In this document: positions 48,614 to 58,134 of the stretch, in pieces
Numbering within the stretch: position 1 is the stretch's first letter
How the letters are laid out: every line of letters begins with the position of its first letter
DNA from: Paractinoplanes pyxinae
GTDB taxonomy: Bacteria; Actinomycetota; Actinomycetes; Mycobacteriales; Micromonosporaceae
Direction of reading: 5' to 3'
Assembly (NCBI RefSeq): GCF_026626335.1
Contig: NZ_JAPNTZ010000004.1
Span: forward strand, 496,001-560,000
Length of the DNA: 64,000 nt
The notes under the pieces: generated by a model
Seen by the model: only the letters and a program-made list of their open reading frames with translations
Database searches by the model: none
Told to the model about the DNA's origin: nothing
Position numbers and translations under genes: made by a program

Positions 48614-48884
48614 GCGGAAGTGACAGCTGACAGAGACGGCCCGTTGTCCGGCGGGCGGATCAGCTGGATGGACGTCGCCGGTTGGCGTCGGCGAGGCCCC
48701 GAACCTGTCACAGCCGTTTCTGGGGTGTCAATCGGCGCTGGTGAGGTGGCCGGCCGGCGTGAACAGGCGGTTGCCCGGCGCTGCACAGCGAGCCGCGCCG
48801 CCGCTGTGCTGAGCGCACATCCGTGGCGGAACGGCCACCGTCAGCATTTGCCAACTCCAACCACCCGAGACACCGGGGGTACCG

Positions 48885-49223
48885 ATGGTTCGCAGCGTCC
48901 TCACCCTTCAGGCAGCCGCCGGCCTCGGCGGCGCGCTGGAAGCCTTCTACGCGGATCAGCGGATTCTGGAGCGGTCCCGCGCTTTCCCCGGGTGCCGCGC
49001 CGCCGAACTGTTGCGATCCGTCGACGACAGCCCCGCGACCCACCTGGTCATAGCCGACTGGGACTCGGCCGCGGACTACCGCAACTGGGTCAACGACCCG
49101 TGGCGAGCCTCTTTGTCCGAGGGGCTCTTCGCACTGCTTGACAAAAACGACGACGAGCCGCTCGTTGGCGGAGTTTTCGAGCTCGTCGAGCCTCTTTCGC
49201 GGAACTCAGAGGAGCCCCAGTGA
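48885..49223 (+). CDS. Antibiotic-biosynthesis-monooxygenase (ABM) domain protein
   Basis: The product is 112 residues in the ferredoxin-like ABM dimer fold (VLTLQAAAGLGGALEAFY, FPGCRAAELLRSVDDS, VIADWDSAADYRNWVNDP). Such proteins are cofactor-free oxygenases or small-molecule binders. Its stop overlaps the binding-protein start by 4 bp, so it is the first gene of the importer operon. A role on the imported compound is inferred. Confidence 0.82.
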   Translation: MVRSVLTLQAAAGLGGALEAFYADQRILERSRAFPGCRAAELLRSVDDSPATHLVIADWDSAADYRNWVNDPWRASLSEGLFALLDKNDDEPLVGGVFELVEPLSRNSEEPQ

Positions 49224-50242
49224 TACGAGTAGCCCGACCCCTCGCCGTCGGCCTGGCCGCCGCGGTGGCCCTGACCGCCTGCAGCAATCCCAACAACAGC
49301 GACAACGCCGCCGGCGGAGCGGCCTCGGCCGCCCCGGCCGACAAGAAGCTCAGCATCGGGTTCTTCGGCTTCGCCAAGGCGAACTCGTTCGCCCAGGCCA
49401 CGTGGGCCGGCGTGCAGGAGTACGCGAACGCCAACAACGCCGAGGCGACCTTCCTCGACTCCAACTTCGACGGGCCGACCCAGGTCAACCAGCTGCAGGA
49501 CGCCGTGACGTCCAAGCGCTACGACGTGGTGATCGTGCAGGCCAACGACGGCACGGCGATGGTCAACCCGGTCAAGCAGGCGGTCGCCGCCGGCATCACC
49601 GTGGTCGTCGAGTTCACCCCGGTCGGCGGCAAGTACGACACCATCGAGCCGCAGGTGCCCGGCACCGTCAACATCATCGACCCGCCCACGGTCAACGGCG
49701 ACGGCCTGGCCAAGATGGCGCTCGAGGGCTGCAAGACGGTGACCGACGGCGCCTGCAAGGTCGCGTACTTCCAGGGCTTCGCGAACTACCCGCTGGACAC
49801 CGCCCGCACCGAGGCCGCGGTCAACGCGCTCAAGGCGGGCGGCGCGGCCGAGGTCATCTCGAACTTCGTCGGCGGCTACACCCCGGACAGCGGCCGCGGC
49901 GCCATGCAGAATCTGCTGCAGGCCCACCCGGACGTCAACGTGGTGATCGGCTCGTCCCAGGCGCTGCAGGGCGCGACCCCGCTGGCGGCCGGCAAGAAGA
50001 TCACGTTCGTCGGCAACGGCGGCTCGCAGCAGGCCTACGACTTCGTCGAGAAGGGCACCTGGTACGGCACGTACGCGATGCCCGAGAAGGCCCAGGGTTC
50101 CAAGGCGGCCGAGCTCGGCATCAAGAAGGCCCGCGGCGAGAGCGTCCCCGAGGCGACCGACGCGTGCTCCACGCTGACCGACTACGCGTGTCTGGGCACC
50201 AAGGACAAGCTGGCCGGCAAGACGGCGGACTACTCGGACTGA
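49220..50242 (+). CDS. Lipoprotein substrate-binding protein of a CUT2-type ABC importer
   Basis: The product is 340 residues from a GTG. The lipobox LTAC sits at about 18-21 after a Sec-type signal. The rest is a two-lobed periplasmic-binding fold of the RbsB/Peripla_BP_4 type (IGFFGFAKANSFAQATWAGV, DVVIVQANDGTAMVNPVKQA, VVIGSSQALQGA). The family mainly binds sugars but also binds other small molecules. The genetic context with hydantoinases suggests a cyclic amide or purine-derived ligand. Confidence 0.9.
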   Translation: MIRVARPLAVGLAAAVALTACSNPNNSDNAAGGAASAAPADKKLSIGFFGFAKANSFAQATWAGVQEYANANNAEATFLDSNFDGPTQVNQLQDAVTSKRYDVVIVQANDGTAMVNPVKQAVAAGITVVVEFTPVGGKYDTIEPQVPGTVNIIDPPTVNGDGLAKMALEGCKTVTDGACKVAYFQGFANYPLDTARTEAAVNALKAGGAAEVISNFVGGYTPDSGRGAMQNLLQAHPDVNVVIGSSQALQGATPLAAGKKITFVGNGGSQQAYDFVEKGTWYGTYAMPEKAQGSKAAELGIKKARGESVPEATDACSTLTDYACLGTKDKLAGKTADYSD

Positions 50243-50249
50243 CGGCGCG

Positions 50250-50278
50250 GGCGCCGGGGAGCTTCCCTCCCCGGCGCC
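50250..50278 (+). terminator. 12-bp hairpin between binding protein and ATPase genes
   Basis: GGCGCCGGGGAG and CTCCCCGGCGCC pair perfectly with a 5-nt loop, 7 nt past the binding-protein stop. Partial termination or 3'-end protection here would give excess binding protein over the membrane complex, as is common in importer operons. Confidence 0.7.
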
Positions 50279-50298
50279 TTCGGTGGTGAGGAGGGCTG

Positions 50299-51810
50299 AT
50301 GAGCAGTCAGAAAGCGCCGTCGATCGCGGTGCGCGGCGTCGGCAAGAGCTACAGCGGCGTCTCCGTGCTGCGCGACATCGACCTGGACATCGCGCCGGGC
50401 GAGGTGCACGGGCTGGTCGGCGAGAACGGCGCCGGCAAGAGCACTCTGCTGAAGATCCTGGGCGGGGCGATCAGGGCCGACGCCGGCACGCTGAGCTTCG
50501 ACGGCGAGCAGGTCACCGTGGGCAGCCCGCGCGACTCGATCGCCCACGGCATCAGCCTGATCTCGCAGGAGGGCGCCCTGGTGCCGGCGCTCTCGGTGCT
50601 GGACAACGTGTTCCTGGCCCGCTGGTCGCACCGTGGCGGCCTGGTCAGCGCCCGCTCCGACCGCAAGCGCCTGGCCGCGCTGCTCGAGACGACCGGGTTC
50701 TCGGTCGACCCCGACGTCCGGGTCGACACCCTGCCCATCGGCGTCCAGCAGCAGGTCGAGATCCTGCGCTCGCTGGCCCGGGGCGCCCGGGTGATCGCCA
50801 TGGACGAGCCGACCGCCGTGCTGGCCGAGCACGAGAAGGACAACCTGCTCGCGCTGATCCGCAAGCTGGCCGCCGGCGGCACCACGATCATCCTGGTCTC
50901 GCACTTCCTGGAGGAGGTGCTGTCGGTCGCCGACCGCATCACCGTGCTCCGCGACGGGGCCCTCATCCGTACGGTCGATGCCTCCGATACCTCGCCCCGC
51001 GAGCTGGTCGGGCACATGGTCGGGCGCGAGATCGACGTGCTCTACCCCGATCCGCAGCCGGTCCCGGAGGGCGCGCCGGTGGTGCTCTCGGCCCGGAACC
51101 TCAGGCGCGGGCTGGTCAACGGGGTCGACCTGCAGGTGCGCTCGGGCGAGATCCTGGGCATCGCCGGGCTGGTCGGCAGCGGGCGCACGGAGACCCTGCG
51201 GCTGCTGTTCGGAGCGGACAAACCGGTCGAGGGCGTCGTCGAGGTGGACGGCGCCGCGCTGGCCGCGCACACCCCACGCGCGGCGATGGCGGCCGGGGTG
51301 GCGATGGTGCCGGAGTCCCGCAAGGAGCAGGGCCTGGTCATGCAGCGCTCGGTGGCCGAGAACGTGGCCCTGTCGTCGCTGTCCGGCCGGCGTTCCGGCC
51401 CGTTCGTCAAGCGCCCGGCCGAGAAGACGGCGGTCGGCGAGATCTCCAAGTCGGTCGACATCCGGGCCGCCAACCCCGAGGCCCCGATCGAAACCCTCTC
51501 CGGCGGCAACCAGCAGAAGGCCCTGTTCGCCAAGTGGTTGCTGCGCAAACCCAAGGTGCTGCTCATCGACGAGCCCACGCGCGGCGTCGACGTCGCCGCC
51601 AAGACCCAGATCCACCACCTGATCACCGGGCTGGCCGCCGACGGCATGGCCGTCGTCTGCGTGTCGTCCGAGATCGAGGAACTGCTGGCGCTCTCGCACC
51701 GGGTGCTCGTGCTGCGGCACGGCGAACCGGTGGGGGAGTTCCCGCGCGGCACCACACCGGAGGTCGTCGTCGCGGCCGCGTTCGGTTCGCATGAAGGAGA
51801 ACCCAGTTGA
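50299..51810 (+). CDS. Double ATPase of CUT2-type ABC importer (RbsA/MglA-like)
   Basis: The product is 503 residues with two ABC domains. The first has Walker A GENGAGKSTLL and Walker B VIAMDEPTAVL. The second has the degenerate Walker A GLVGSGRTETLRLLFG usual in this family, signature LSGGNQQK and VLLIDEPTRGVDVAAKTQIH. GAGGAGGG lies before the ATG. It energises import with the permease encoded directly downstream, overlapping by 4 bp. Confidence 0.93.
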   Translation: MSSQKAPSIAVRGVGKSYSGVSVLRDIDLDIAPGEVHGLVGENGAGKSTLLKILGGAIRADAGTLSFDGEQVTVGSPRDSIAHGISLISQEGALVPALSVLDNVFLARWSHRGGLVSARSDRKRLAALLETTGFSVDPDVRVDTLPIGVQQQVEILRSLARGARVIAMDEPTAVLAEHEKDNLLALIRKLAAGGTTIILVSHFLEEVLSVADRITVLRDGALIRTVDASDTSPRELVGHMVGREIDVLYPDPQPVPEGAPVVLSARNLRRGLVNGVDLQVRSGEILGIAGLVGSGRTETLRLLFGADKPVEGVVEVDGAALAAHTPRAAMAAGVAMVPESRKEQGLVMQRSVAENVALSSLSGRRSGPFVKRPAEKTAVGEISKSVDIRAANPEAPIETLSGGNQQKALFAKWLLRKPKVLLIDEPTRGVDVAAKTQIHHLITGLAADGMAVVCVSSEIEELLALSHRVLVLRHGEPVGEFPRGTTPEVVVAAAFGSHEGEPS

Positions 51811-52808
51811 GCGTCGACACCACGCCCCAGACCGCGGCGGCGCGCACGCCGGCCGCGGGCAACATGTCGCGCCTCGCGTTCCGGATGCGCGACTACGGCA
51901 TCGTGGCCGCCCTGGTGATCATCGTGATCGCCCTCTCGGTCAGCACCGACACGTTCCTGACCAGCGGCAACCTGGTCAACCTGCTCGACCAGACGGCGGT
52001 GCTGGGCCTGCTGGCCACCGGCGCCACGATATGCATCATCAGCGGCGTCTTCGACCTGACGGCCAGTGCCACGCTGGCCCTGTCGGCCATCATCGGCGTG
52101 CAGGTCGGCCGGGTCACGGATGTGTACGTCGGTTTCGCCGCGGCCGCCGTGGCCGGGGCGCTGCTCGGCTTCGTCACCGGCACGGTGGTGGTGCGCAGCG
52201 GCGTCAACTCGTTCGTCGGCACGCTGGCCACCAGCCTGGTCTACCGCGGCCTGGCCGTCATGGTGACCGGCGGCGCGATCGTCTACCCCCTCACCCAAAG
52301 TGCCGAGACCTTCGGCATGCTGACCTGGCCGTCCCTGTTCGGGCTGACCTCCGCCACGATCATGTTCGTCGTGGTGGTCGCGATTCTGGCGGTCGTTGTT
52401 TCCCGTACGACGTTCGGCCGCCGCCTTTACGCGGTCGGCGGCAACGCGGAGGCAGCCCGCCTGTCCGGCATCAGGGTCGGCTCGATCCACGTCACCGCCT
52501 TCATGATCAGCGGCGTCTGCTCGGCGCTGGCCGGGCTCATCCTGGCCTCGCGGGCCGGCTCGGCCCAGTCGACGATGGCCACCGGCATGGAGCTGACCGC
52601 GATCGCGGCCGCCGTGGTCGGCGGCACCAGCATCCTGGGCGGCGAGGGCGCGGTGTGGCGGGCCCTGGTCGGCGCGCTGCTGCTCACTCTGATCGGCAAC
52701 GGCTTCAACCTGCTCGGCTGGGACACGATCTATCAGCAGGTGCTGCAGGGCCTGCTGATCCTGTTCGCCGTCACCATGGACCGCTGGCTGCGAAAACGCA
52801 CCCGCTGA
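51807..52808 (+). CDS. Permease of CUT2-type ABC importer (RbsC-like)
   Basis: The product is 333 residues from a TTG inside the ATPase stop (TTGA overlap). About ten membrane helices are visible, with the conserved family stretch GGNAEAARLSGIRVGSIHVT and the late VVGGTSILGGEGAVWRALVG. It forms the membrane channel as a homodimer with the double ATPase. Confidence 0.92.
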   Translation: MSVDTTPQTAAARTPAAGNMSRLAFRMRDYGIVAALVIIVIALSVSTDTFLTSGNLVNLLDQTAVLGLLATGATICIISGVFDLTASATLALSAIIGVQVGRVTDVYVGFAAAAVAGALLGFVTGTVVVRSGVNSFVGTLATSLVYRGLAVMVTGGAIVYPLTQSAETFGMLTWPSLFGLTSATIMFVVVVAILAVVVSRTTFGRRLYAVGGNAEAARLSGIRVGSIHVTAFMISGVCSALAGLILASRAGSAQSTMATGMELTAIAAAVVGGTSILGGEGAVWRALVGALLLTLIGNGFNLLGWDTIYQQVLQGLLILFAVTMDRWLRKRTR

Positions 52809-52826
52809 CCCGAGTACGATCATCAA

Positions 52827-54113
52827 ATGCCTGCTCAGGGCGAGGATGTCGCCCACATCGGGGTGACCCTGCGGCCGCATCGGGCGCACGCCGCGGTGGT
52901 GCACGGCGCGACCGTCCTGCCGGTGGAACCGGTCGCGCCGGCCCGCACCGACCTCGAGGGCGTGATCGCGGCGGCGGTCGGGGTGGCGCTGCGGGCCGCA
53001 CCCGGCGGCGCGGGCGCGGTCACCGTCGACCTCGCCCCGCTGCTGCTCGACACCCTCGTACGGCCCGAAGCCGAAGTGCCGCCGGTGGCGGTGGTCCGGA
53101 TCGTGCCGCGTGCGGCCACCGACCCGGCCCTGGCCCGCTCGCCGGCCGAACGGGTCGAGCGCCGGATAGCCCGCCGCTGGACCGTGGCCGGCGGGCACGA
53201 CCTGCTCGGCAACGAGCTCTCCCCGCTCGACCGGGACGGACTGGCCCTGCTGTGCGAGGAGCTGGCCGGCACCGGCATCCGGCACGTGGCGATCGTGGCG
53301 GCCGGCTCGCAGGCCCGGCCGGCCCACGAACGCGAGGTGGCCGACGCGATCCTGGCCGCGGTGCCGGGGGCGCGCATCTCGGCCGCCAGCGACTACGGCG
53401 GGCAGGGACTGGTGGCCCGGGAGGCGACCGTGGTGATCGACAGCGCGCTGACCGCGCTCACCGAACGGGTGCTGGACCGGTGCGAACGTACGCTGGCCCG
53501 CCTGCCCGGCTCGCTCGAGCTGCGCGTGGCCCGGGGCGACGGCGGCTACAGCACCCCCTCGCGCATCCGGGTCACCCCGGTCATGGCGTTCGGCGCCACC
53601 GACAGCCTGGAGCTGTGCGGCGCCGCCCACCTGGCCGGGCTGGACGACTGCCGTGTGCTGCTGGCCCGCGACGGGCGCCCGGTGGCCGGCGAGGTGCGGC
53701 ACGGCCTGGCCGTGGTGCGCCCGGCCGAACCGCCCGGCCTCGGCACCGAGCTGGTGGTGCCGATGGCCGTGCTGACCGCGGTGCCGGAGGCTTCCCTCGC
53801 CGACAGCGCCGACGTGCCCGTCATCCGGCCCGACGCGCCGCCGCACGTGCTGGCCTGCGTCGGCGCGGCGATCAGCCAGCCCGCCTCCTGGCTCGACGAA
53901 GTCGCCTTCATCGAGTCGGCGGCCGAACTCGACCACGTGCGGCGCGAGGCCGAGGAGAGGGCCACCGCGATGGTGATGGCCAACGGCGCTGCCCCCGGCT
54001 CGACCCGGGTCGCCGAGGTCTCGACCGTGGCCGTGCCGTACAGCCCGTCGGGCACGATCCGCATCCGGGTGCGGGTGGCCGGCTCGCCCGACACGTCGCT
54101 GGCCCGCCGATGA
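52827..54113 (+). CDS. HyuA N-terminal-like protein, ATPase part not recognisable
   Basis: The product is 428 residues. The middle resembles the Hydant_A_N region (LSPLDRDGLALLCEELAGTG, VAIVAAGSQARPAHEREVAD), followed by an actin-like part (VTPVMAFGATDSLELCGAAH). The canonical first motif DVGGTFTD is missing and replaced by GVTLRPHRAHAAVV. It is shorter than true HyuA (about 680). It could be a regulatory or structural partner of the DUF917 protein that follows with a 4-bp overlap. Confidence 0.72.
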   Translation: MPAQGEDVAHIGVTLRPHRAHAAVVHGATVLPVEPVAPARTDLEGVIAAAVGVALRAAPGGAGAVTVDLAPLLLDTLVRPEAEVPPVAVVRIVPRAATDPALARSPAERVERRIARRWTVAGGHDLLGNELSPLDRDGLALLCEELAGTGIRHVAIVAAGSQARPAHEREVADAILAAVPGARISAASDYGGQGLVAREATVVIDSALTALTERVLDRCERTLARLPGSLELRVARGDGGYSTPSRIRVTPVMAFGATDSLELCGAAHLAGLDDCRVLLARDGRPVAGEVRHGLAVVRPAEPPGLGTELVVPMAVLTAVPEASLADSADVPVIRPDAPPHVLACVGAAISQPASWLDEVAFIESAAELDHVRREAEERATAMVMANGAAPGSTRVAEVSTVAVPYSPSGTIRIRVRVAGSPDTSLARR

Positions 54114-55219
54114 CCGGGCAGCCCGGCTACATCGGCGCCAGCTCGTCGATCACCGCCGAGGACGTGCCCGCGCTCTACGAGGGGGCCAAGTTCTACTCGC
54201 CCGCGGTGGGCGACGCCAACCGCTCGTCGATCACGTCGTGGCTGGCCGGGCTGCTCGACCGCAACGGCCCGGTGCCGCTGCTGCGGGTCGAGGGCGTCCC
54301 GCCCGAGACGCCGTGCGTGTCGGTCTGCGTGCTGGGCTCCGGCTCGGCGATGGCCGACCTGCCGCCGGCCGGGGACGAGTTCGAGATGGCCGTCCGGCAG
54401 ATCGAGCGGCTGCAACGGGTGTCCTTCGGGGCCGTCTATCCGCTGGCCGCGGCGACCATCAGCGCGCTGGTGGCGGTGGTGACTGCGGCCCAGCTGCGGG
54501 TGCCGCTGCTCGACGCGGACGGCATGGGCCGGACCTTCGCGCTGATCCACCACACCGCGATGCACCTGTCCGGGGTGTCGCCGACCCCGCTGGCCGCGGT
54601 CGGCCCGACCGGCGAGAGCGTGCTGGTCGAGGTGCCGGACGGGCCGCGGGCCGACCGGATGTTGCGGGCCAACGTGGACACCGTGGGCGGCTGGGCCGCC
54701 CTGGCCGCGTACCCGACCACCGCGGGCGTGCTGCGCCGGGCCGCCCTGCCCGGCACGGTGTCCCGCATCGCCAACGTGGGCCGGCTGCTGCTCGACAGCA
54801 CCGACCCCGACCTGCTGGTCACCCGGCTCGGCGCGATCACCGGGTGCCGCCGCCCGGCCCGCGGCCGCATCGTCGAGCTCGAGCACCTGAGCCGGCCCAG
54901 CGACGTCACCATCCCGGCCCACCCGTCCAGCCTGGTCGTCGAGGAACTGGGCGGGCTCGGCCGGCAGCTGCGCATCGAGCTGCGCAGCGAGATCGTGGCC
55001 GTCTTCGCCGACGGCGCGCTCATCGCCGGCGCGCCCGACCTGATCAGCCTGCTCGACGTGTCCCGCGGCGTGCTGGCCACGCTGGACAGCCTGGAACCGG
55101 GCGACCTGGTCGACGTGCTGGTGACCCCGGCCGACGCGGTCTGGTACTCGCCGCGCGGGATGGAGATGGTCGGCATGGGCTCGCACGGCATCCCCCTGGC
55201 CCATCCGCGGCGCCGATGA
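54110..55219 (+). CDS. DUF917/S-methyl-thiohydantoin-desulfurase-type protein
   Basis: The product is 369 residues, the usual DUF917 length. The family signature DADGMGRTFAL is at about 136-146. The N-terminal half has SITAEDVPALYEGAKFYSPA, and the C-terminal half a nucleotide-hydrolase-like beta-rich part (IPAHPSSLVVEELGGLGRQL). The Pfam family is now named for S-methyl thiohydantoin desulfurase, an enzyme of thiohydantoin breakdown. The activity here is inferred from family and neighbours. It overlaps the genes on both sides by 4 bp. Confidence 0.82.
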   Translation: MTGQPGYIGASSSITAEDVPALYEGAKFYSPAVGDANRSSITSWLAGLLDRNGPVPLLRVEGVPPETPCVSVCVLGSGSAMADLPPAGDEFEMAVRQIERLQRVSFGAVYPLAAATISALVAVVTAAQLRVPLLDADGMGRTFALIHHTAMHLSGVSPTPLAAVGPTGESVLVEVPDGPRADRMLRANVDTVGGWAALAAYPTTAGVLRRAALPGTVSRIANVGRLLLDSTDPDLLVTRLGAITGCRRPARGRIVELEHLSRPSDVTIPAHPSSLVVEELGGLGRQLRIELRSEIVAVFADGALIAGAPDLISLLDVSRGVLATLDSLEPGDLVDVLVTPADAVWYSPRGMEMVGMGSHGIPLAHPRRR

Positions 55220-56718
55220 AACGCTCGTCGACCCTCCCCATCACGCTGGGCGAGCTGGCCCGCATCCAGCCCCTGGCCGGCGCCGAGGCGCACCTGGCCG
55301 ACCCGTCCCGCCAGGTCGTGCAGGTGGTGCTGGCCGAGACGTTCGACCGGCTGCGCCGCTGCACCCCGCACAACCTGGTCGTGCTGCACGACGAGGCGGC
55401 CACCGGCGGCTGGTCGCTGGCCGCCGCCCTGCACCTGGCCTGGGAACGCAACCTGTCGGCGGTGGTGGTCTCGCGGTCGGTGGCCGGCGGCTCCAGCGTC
55501 GCGCTGGCCGAACGCCTGCACATGTCGCTGATCGTCATCGACGACGACCCGATCGAGGTCGCCCTGCAGCTCGCCGGCCAGGTCAGCGCGCCCGCCGCGG
55601 CCCGCGCGCTGCGCCAGGCCCGGCTGGCCGAACAGCTGGCCGAGCAGACCGGCATCCGCGGGGTGCTCGGCGTGCTCAACCGCGAGCTGCAACAGGTGCC
55701 GGTGGCGCTCGTGGTGGGCGGCGTGGTGATCGGCGGGCAGAGCGCGGCCCTGACCGAACGCCCGCAGGTGCGCCAGATCGAGGTCGAGGTGCACGCGCCG
55801 GGCGAGCGCTCGGCGGCTCGCCTGGTCGCCGCGGTGCCCGTGCCCGGCCCGGCCTCGGTGGAGCAGGTGGAGTCGCTGCTGCGCCTGGCCCGTCCCTCGC
55901 TGCAGGCGGCGTGGGCGCAGAGCCGCCTCGACACGGCCACCCGGGCCGCCCACGAACAGGCCGCGTTCGACCTGCTGCGGCGCCTGCCGTCCGCGCCGTC
56001 CCCGGCCGACGTCGAGGTGCCCGGCTGGACCAACGAGCTCGGCTGGCAGGTCGGTGAGGCCAACCGCGCGGTGTGGCTGGCCCCGCTGCGCCCGTCCGGC
56101 GAGCCGCCGCCCGAGATCACCTACCTGATCCGCGCCTCCTGGCAGCGCGGCCACACCACCTGGCCCCTGGTGGCCGAGGGCGACGGCTGGATCAGCTGGC
56201 ACAGCGGCGCCGACCCGTCCGAGGTGACCGCGCTGCGCCGCGCCCTGGCCGCCTTCCGTGACTCGGCGGTGGCCCACCGCCTGGTCATCGGGGTCGGCCG
56301 CGCCCACGCCGGGGTGGCCGGCCTGATGCGCTCGGTGGCCGAGGCCCGCCTGGCCGCCCACGTGGCCCGCGAGGAAGGCCCGGGCGCCGTGCAGTGGTTC
56401 GACCAGGTAGGCGCCAACGCGGCCCTGGCCTGGTTGCCCACCACCGAGATCGCCCAGGTGGCCGACCTGACCCTGGAGGAGTTGATGGCCGCCAAGGACA
56501 GGGCGGCGCTGGTGCAGACGGTGCTGGCCGTCCTCGACTCGGGCGGTTCCCTGAGCCAGGCGTCACAACGTCTCGGCGTACACCGAAACACGGTCCTGGC
56601 TCGGCTGGCCCGGGCCCGCCAGCTGGGCCTCACCTACGACGAACCCGGCCAGCGCCTGGCCCTGCACGTCCTGTCGTACGCCCTGACCACCCTCTGGAGC
56701 GACACCACAGCCGACTGA
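55216..56718 (+). CDS. PucR-family transcriptional regulator
   Basis: The product is 500 residues. An N-terminal PucR domain (about 15-130; TLGELARIQPLAGAEAHLAD, RNLSAVVVSRSV) is followed by a GGDEF-related middle and a C-terminal helix-turn-helix (GSLSQASQRLGVHRNTVLAR). PucR proteins control purine and hydantoin catabolism. It is the last gene of the importer operon and may act on the hyuA inverted repeat. Confidence 0.9.
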   Translation: MKRSSTLPITLGELARIQPLAGAEAHLADPSRQVVQVVLAETFDRLRRCTPHNLVVLHDEAATGGWSLAAALHLAWERNLSAVVVSRSVAGGSSVALAERLHMSLIVIDDDPIEVALQLAGQVSAPAAARALRQARLAEQLAEQTGIRGVLGVLNRELQQVPVALVVGGVVIGGQSAALTERPQVRQIEVEVHAPGERSAARLVAAVPVPGPASVEQVESLLRLARPSLQAAWAQSRLDTATRAAHEQAAFDLLRRLPSAPSPADVEVPGWTNELGWQVGEANRAVWLAPLRPSGEPPPEITYLIRASWQRGHTTWPLVAEGDGWISWHSGADPSEVTALRRALAAFRDSAVAHRLVIGVGRAHAGVAGLMRSVAEARLAAHVAREEGPGAVQWFDQVGANAALAWLPTTEIAQVADLTLEELMAAKDRAALVQTVLAVLDSGGSLSQASQRLGVHRNTVLARLARARQLGLTYDEPGQRLALHVLSYALTTLWSDTTAD

Positions 56719-56725
56719 GAGCGCG

Positions 56726-57565
56726 TCACTCGCAGACGACGCCGTCCTTGTCCCGGTCGGGATACCACGAGTACTCCGGGTCCTCGCCGCGGTAGTACGG
56801 GCCGTAGCCGGCCTTCTTCGCCTTCGCGCAAGTGGAGAACTGCGGGTCGAGGCCGCCCTCGTCGTCGCCTTCGTCCTCGTCTTCGTCAGCCGGGGCGGGC
56901 GGAGTGGTGGCGGCCGCCTTCGTGGGCTTCTTCGTGGCGGGCTTCGGGTTGTCGTCGCCGTTCGGCTCGCAGGCCTGGCCGTCACCGTCGCGATCGAGGG
57001 CGACCCGGAAACCCGGATCGGTCTGACCCAACGGGGCCGCCCCGGCGGCGGCGACCGCCGCGCAACTGGCGTAGTACACCGGCTTCGCGCTCGGCGAGGA
57101 CGCGGCCGACGTCGCTGGTGCAGCCACGATGTCCTCATCGACGTTGTCGGTTGTGGACGAGGTGACTGGTGCGGCGACGGCCGCCGGCTGCTCGGCCGGA
57201 CCGGCGCTGTTGTCCTCGGTGAGGGCGCCGATCGTGATGCCGACGACGGCGAGCACCCCGAAGACCCCGAAGACGACCATGCCGATCCGCCGCTGCCGAG
57301 CCTCCTCGGCCTTGCGGTGAGCCTCCTTCTCGCGGCGCTGAGCCACCACGTTCCACCACGGCGCGGAGCTGGCCACCGGCGCCACCGGGGCGCCCACGAC
57401 GGTCCACCACCACTGCCGCGTCGCGGTGACGCGCCTGTTCCACCACGTTCGAAGGCCGGCGGCCGGCATCGCCCCGGTCGGCGGCGGATAGTGCGGCGGG
57501 TACGGGTTCTGCGGGGGCACGCCGGGCGCTTGCGGCCACGGATCTTCAGCCGGCGGATGTGACAT
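56726..57565 (-). CDS. Membrane protein with two Excalibur calcium-binding domains
   Basis: The product is 279 residues from the ATG reading MSHPPAEDPWPQ. A Pro-rich cytoplasmic N-terminus and Trp-rich stretch precede one TM helix (IGMVVFGVFGVLAVVGITIG, about 118-140). The outer part has two Excalibur domains with the calcium motif DRDGDGQACE and DRDKDGVVCE, joined by a Lys/Ala/Thr then Asp/Glu-rich linker (ADEDEDEGDDEGG). Such proteins are surface-bound; the partner is unknown. Confidence 0.85.
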   Translation of the reverse strand: MSHPPAEDPWPQAPGVPPQNPYPPHYPPPTGAMPAAGLRTWWNRRVTATRQWWWTVVGAPVAPVASSAPWWNVVAQRREKEAHRKAEEARQRRIGMVVFGVFGVLAVVGITIGALTEDNSAGPAEQPAAVAAPVTSSTTDNVDEDIVAAPATSAASSPSAKPVYYASCAAVAAAGAAPLGQTDPGFRVALDRDGDGQACEPNGDDNPKPATKKPTKAAATTPPAPADEDEDEGDDEGGLDPQFSTCAKAKKAGYGPYYRGEDPEYSWYPDRDKDGVVCE

Positions 57566-58134
57566 GGCCCGGAGTTTGCCTGACAAGATCAACTGACGGT
57601 CTAGGTCGAACGGATCGTCAAGATCGACATCAAGTGCATCACCAGACCCGATCGGACCTGACCTGACCCTGGAAGAGCTGATGCCCATCGCCGCCGAGGC
57701 GGCGCACCGGCAGGCTTCGGATGTCGTGACGACATCGCCGCCGGCGGCGCACCGGCAGGCGTCGGAGAAGCTGGAGCAACGTCGGGCGGCCGCAGCGGCG
57801 GCGAAGCTGGCGCAGGAGCAGACGAAGCGGCATGCGGCCGCTGTTGCCGCACGGGAGGCCTAGACCGGCTGGGCCGAGAAGGCCATCGAGGTCGACGAGA
57901 TCGACTCGTGGCTGGCCGATGGCTCGGACGGCAAGCCGGTCAGCATGGGGTCGGCCGTTTTCGCCGCCGTCCTGGGCGTCGTAGCTGTCGCTTCGATGGC
58001 GCCGGCAGCGCGTCGTGGCGCTGCTCGGCGGCATCGCGGCTTGGGCGCTGTGGACAGTGGGTCGTAGGTACCGCCAGCACCAGCGTGCCCGGTGGCGACT
58101 GAAACGCCATCGCCTGATGCAGGCCCGCGGATGC
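57566..58134. other. Gene-poor stretch with possible relic coding on the plus strand
   Basis: No intact gene is convincing. A 60-codon plus-strand frame (57681-57863; HRQASEKLEQRRAAAAAAKL) has protein-like helical composition and is followed, after a stop, by more of the same style (WAEKAIEVDEIDSWLADGS) without a start. An internal duplication GCGGCGCACCGGCAGGC occurs at about 57703 and 57746. It is probably a decayed gene of unknown type. Confidence 0.4.

Noticed and set aside
57681-57863. 60-codon plus-strand ORF
   Set aside because: No ribosome site and low-complexity Ala/Arg/Gln content; kept only as a possible relic within a gene-poor stretch.
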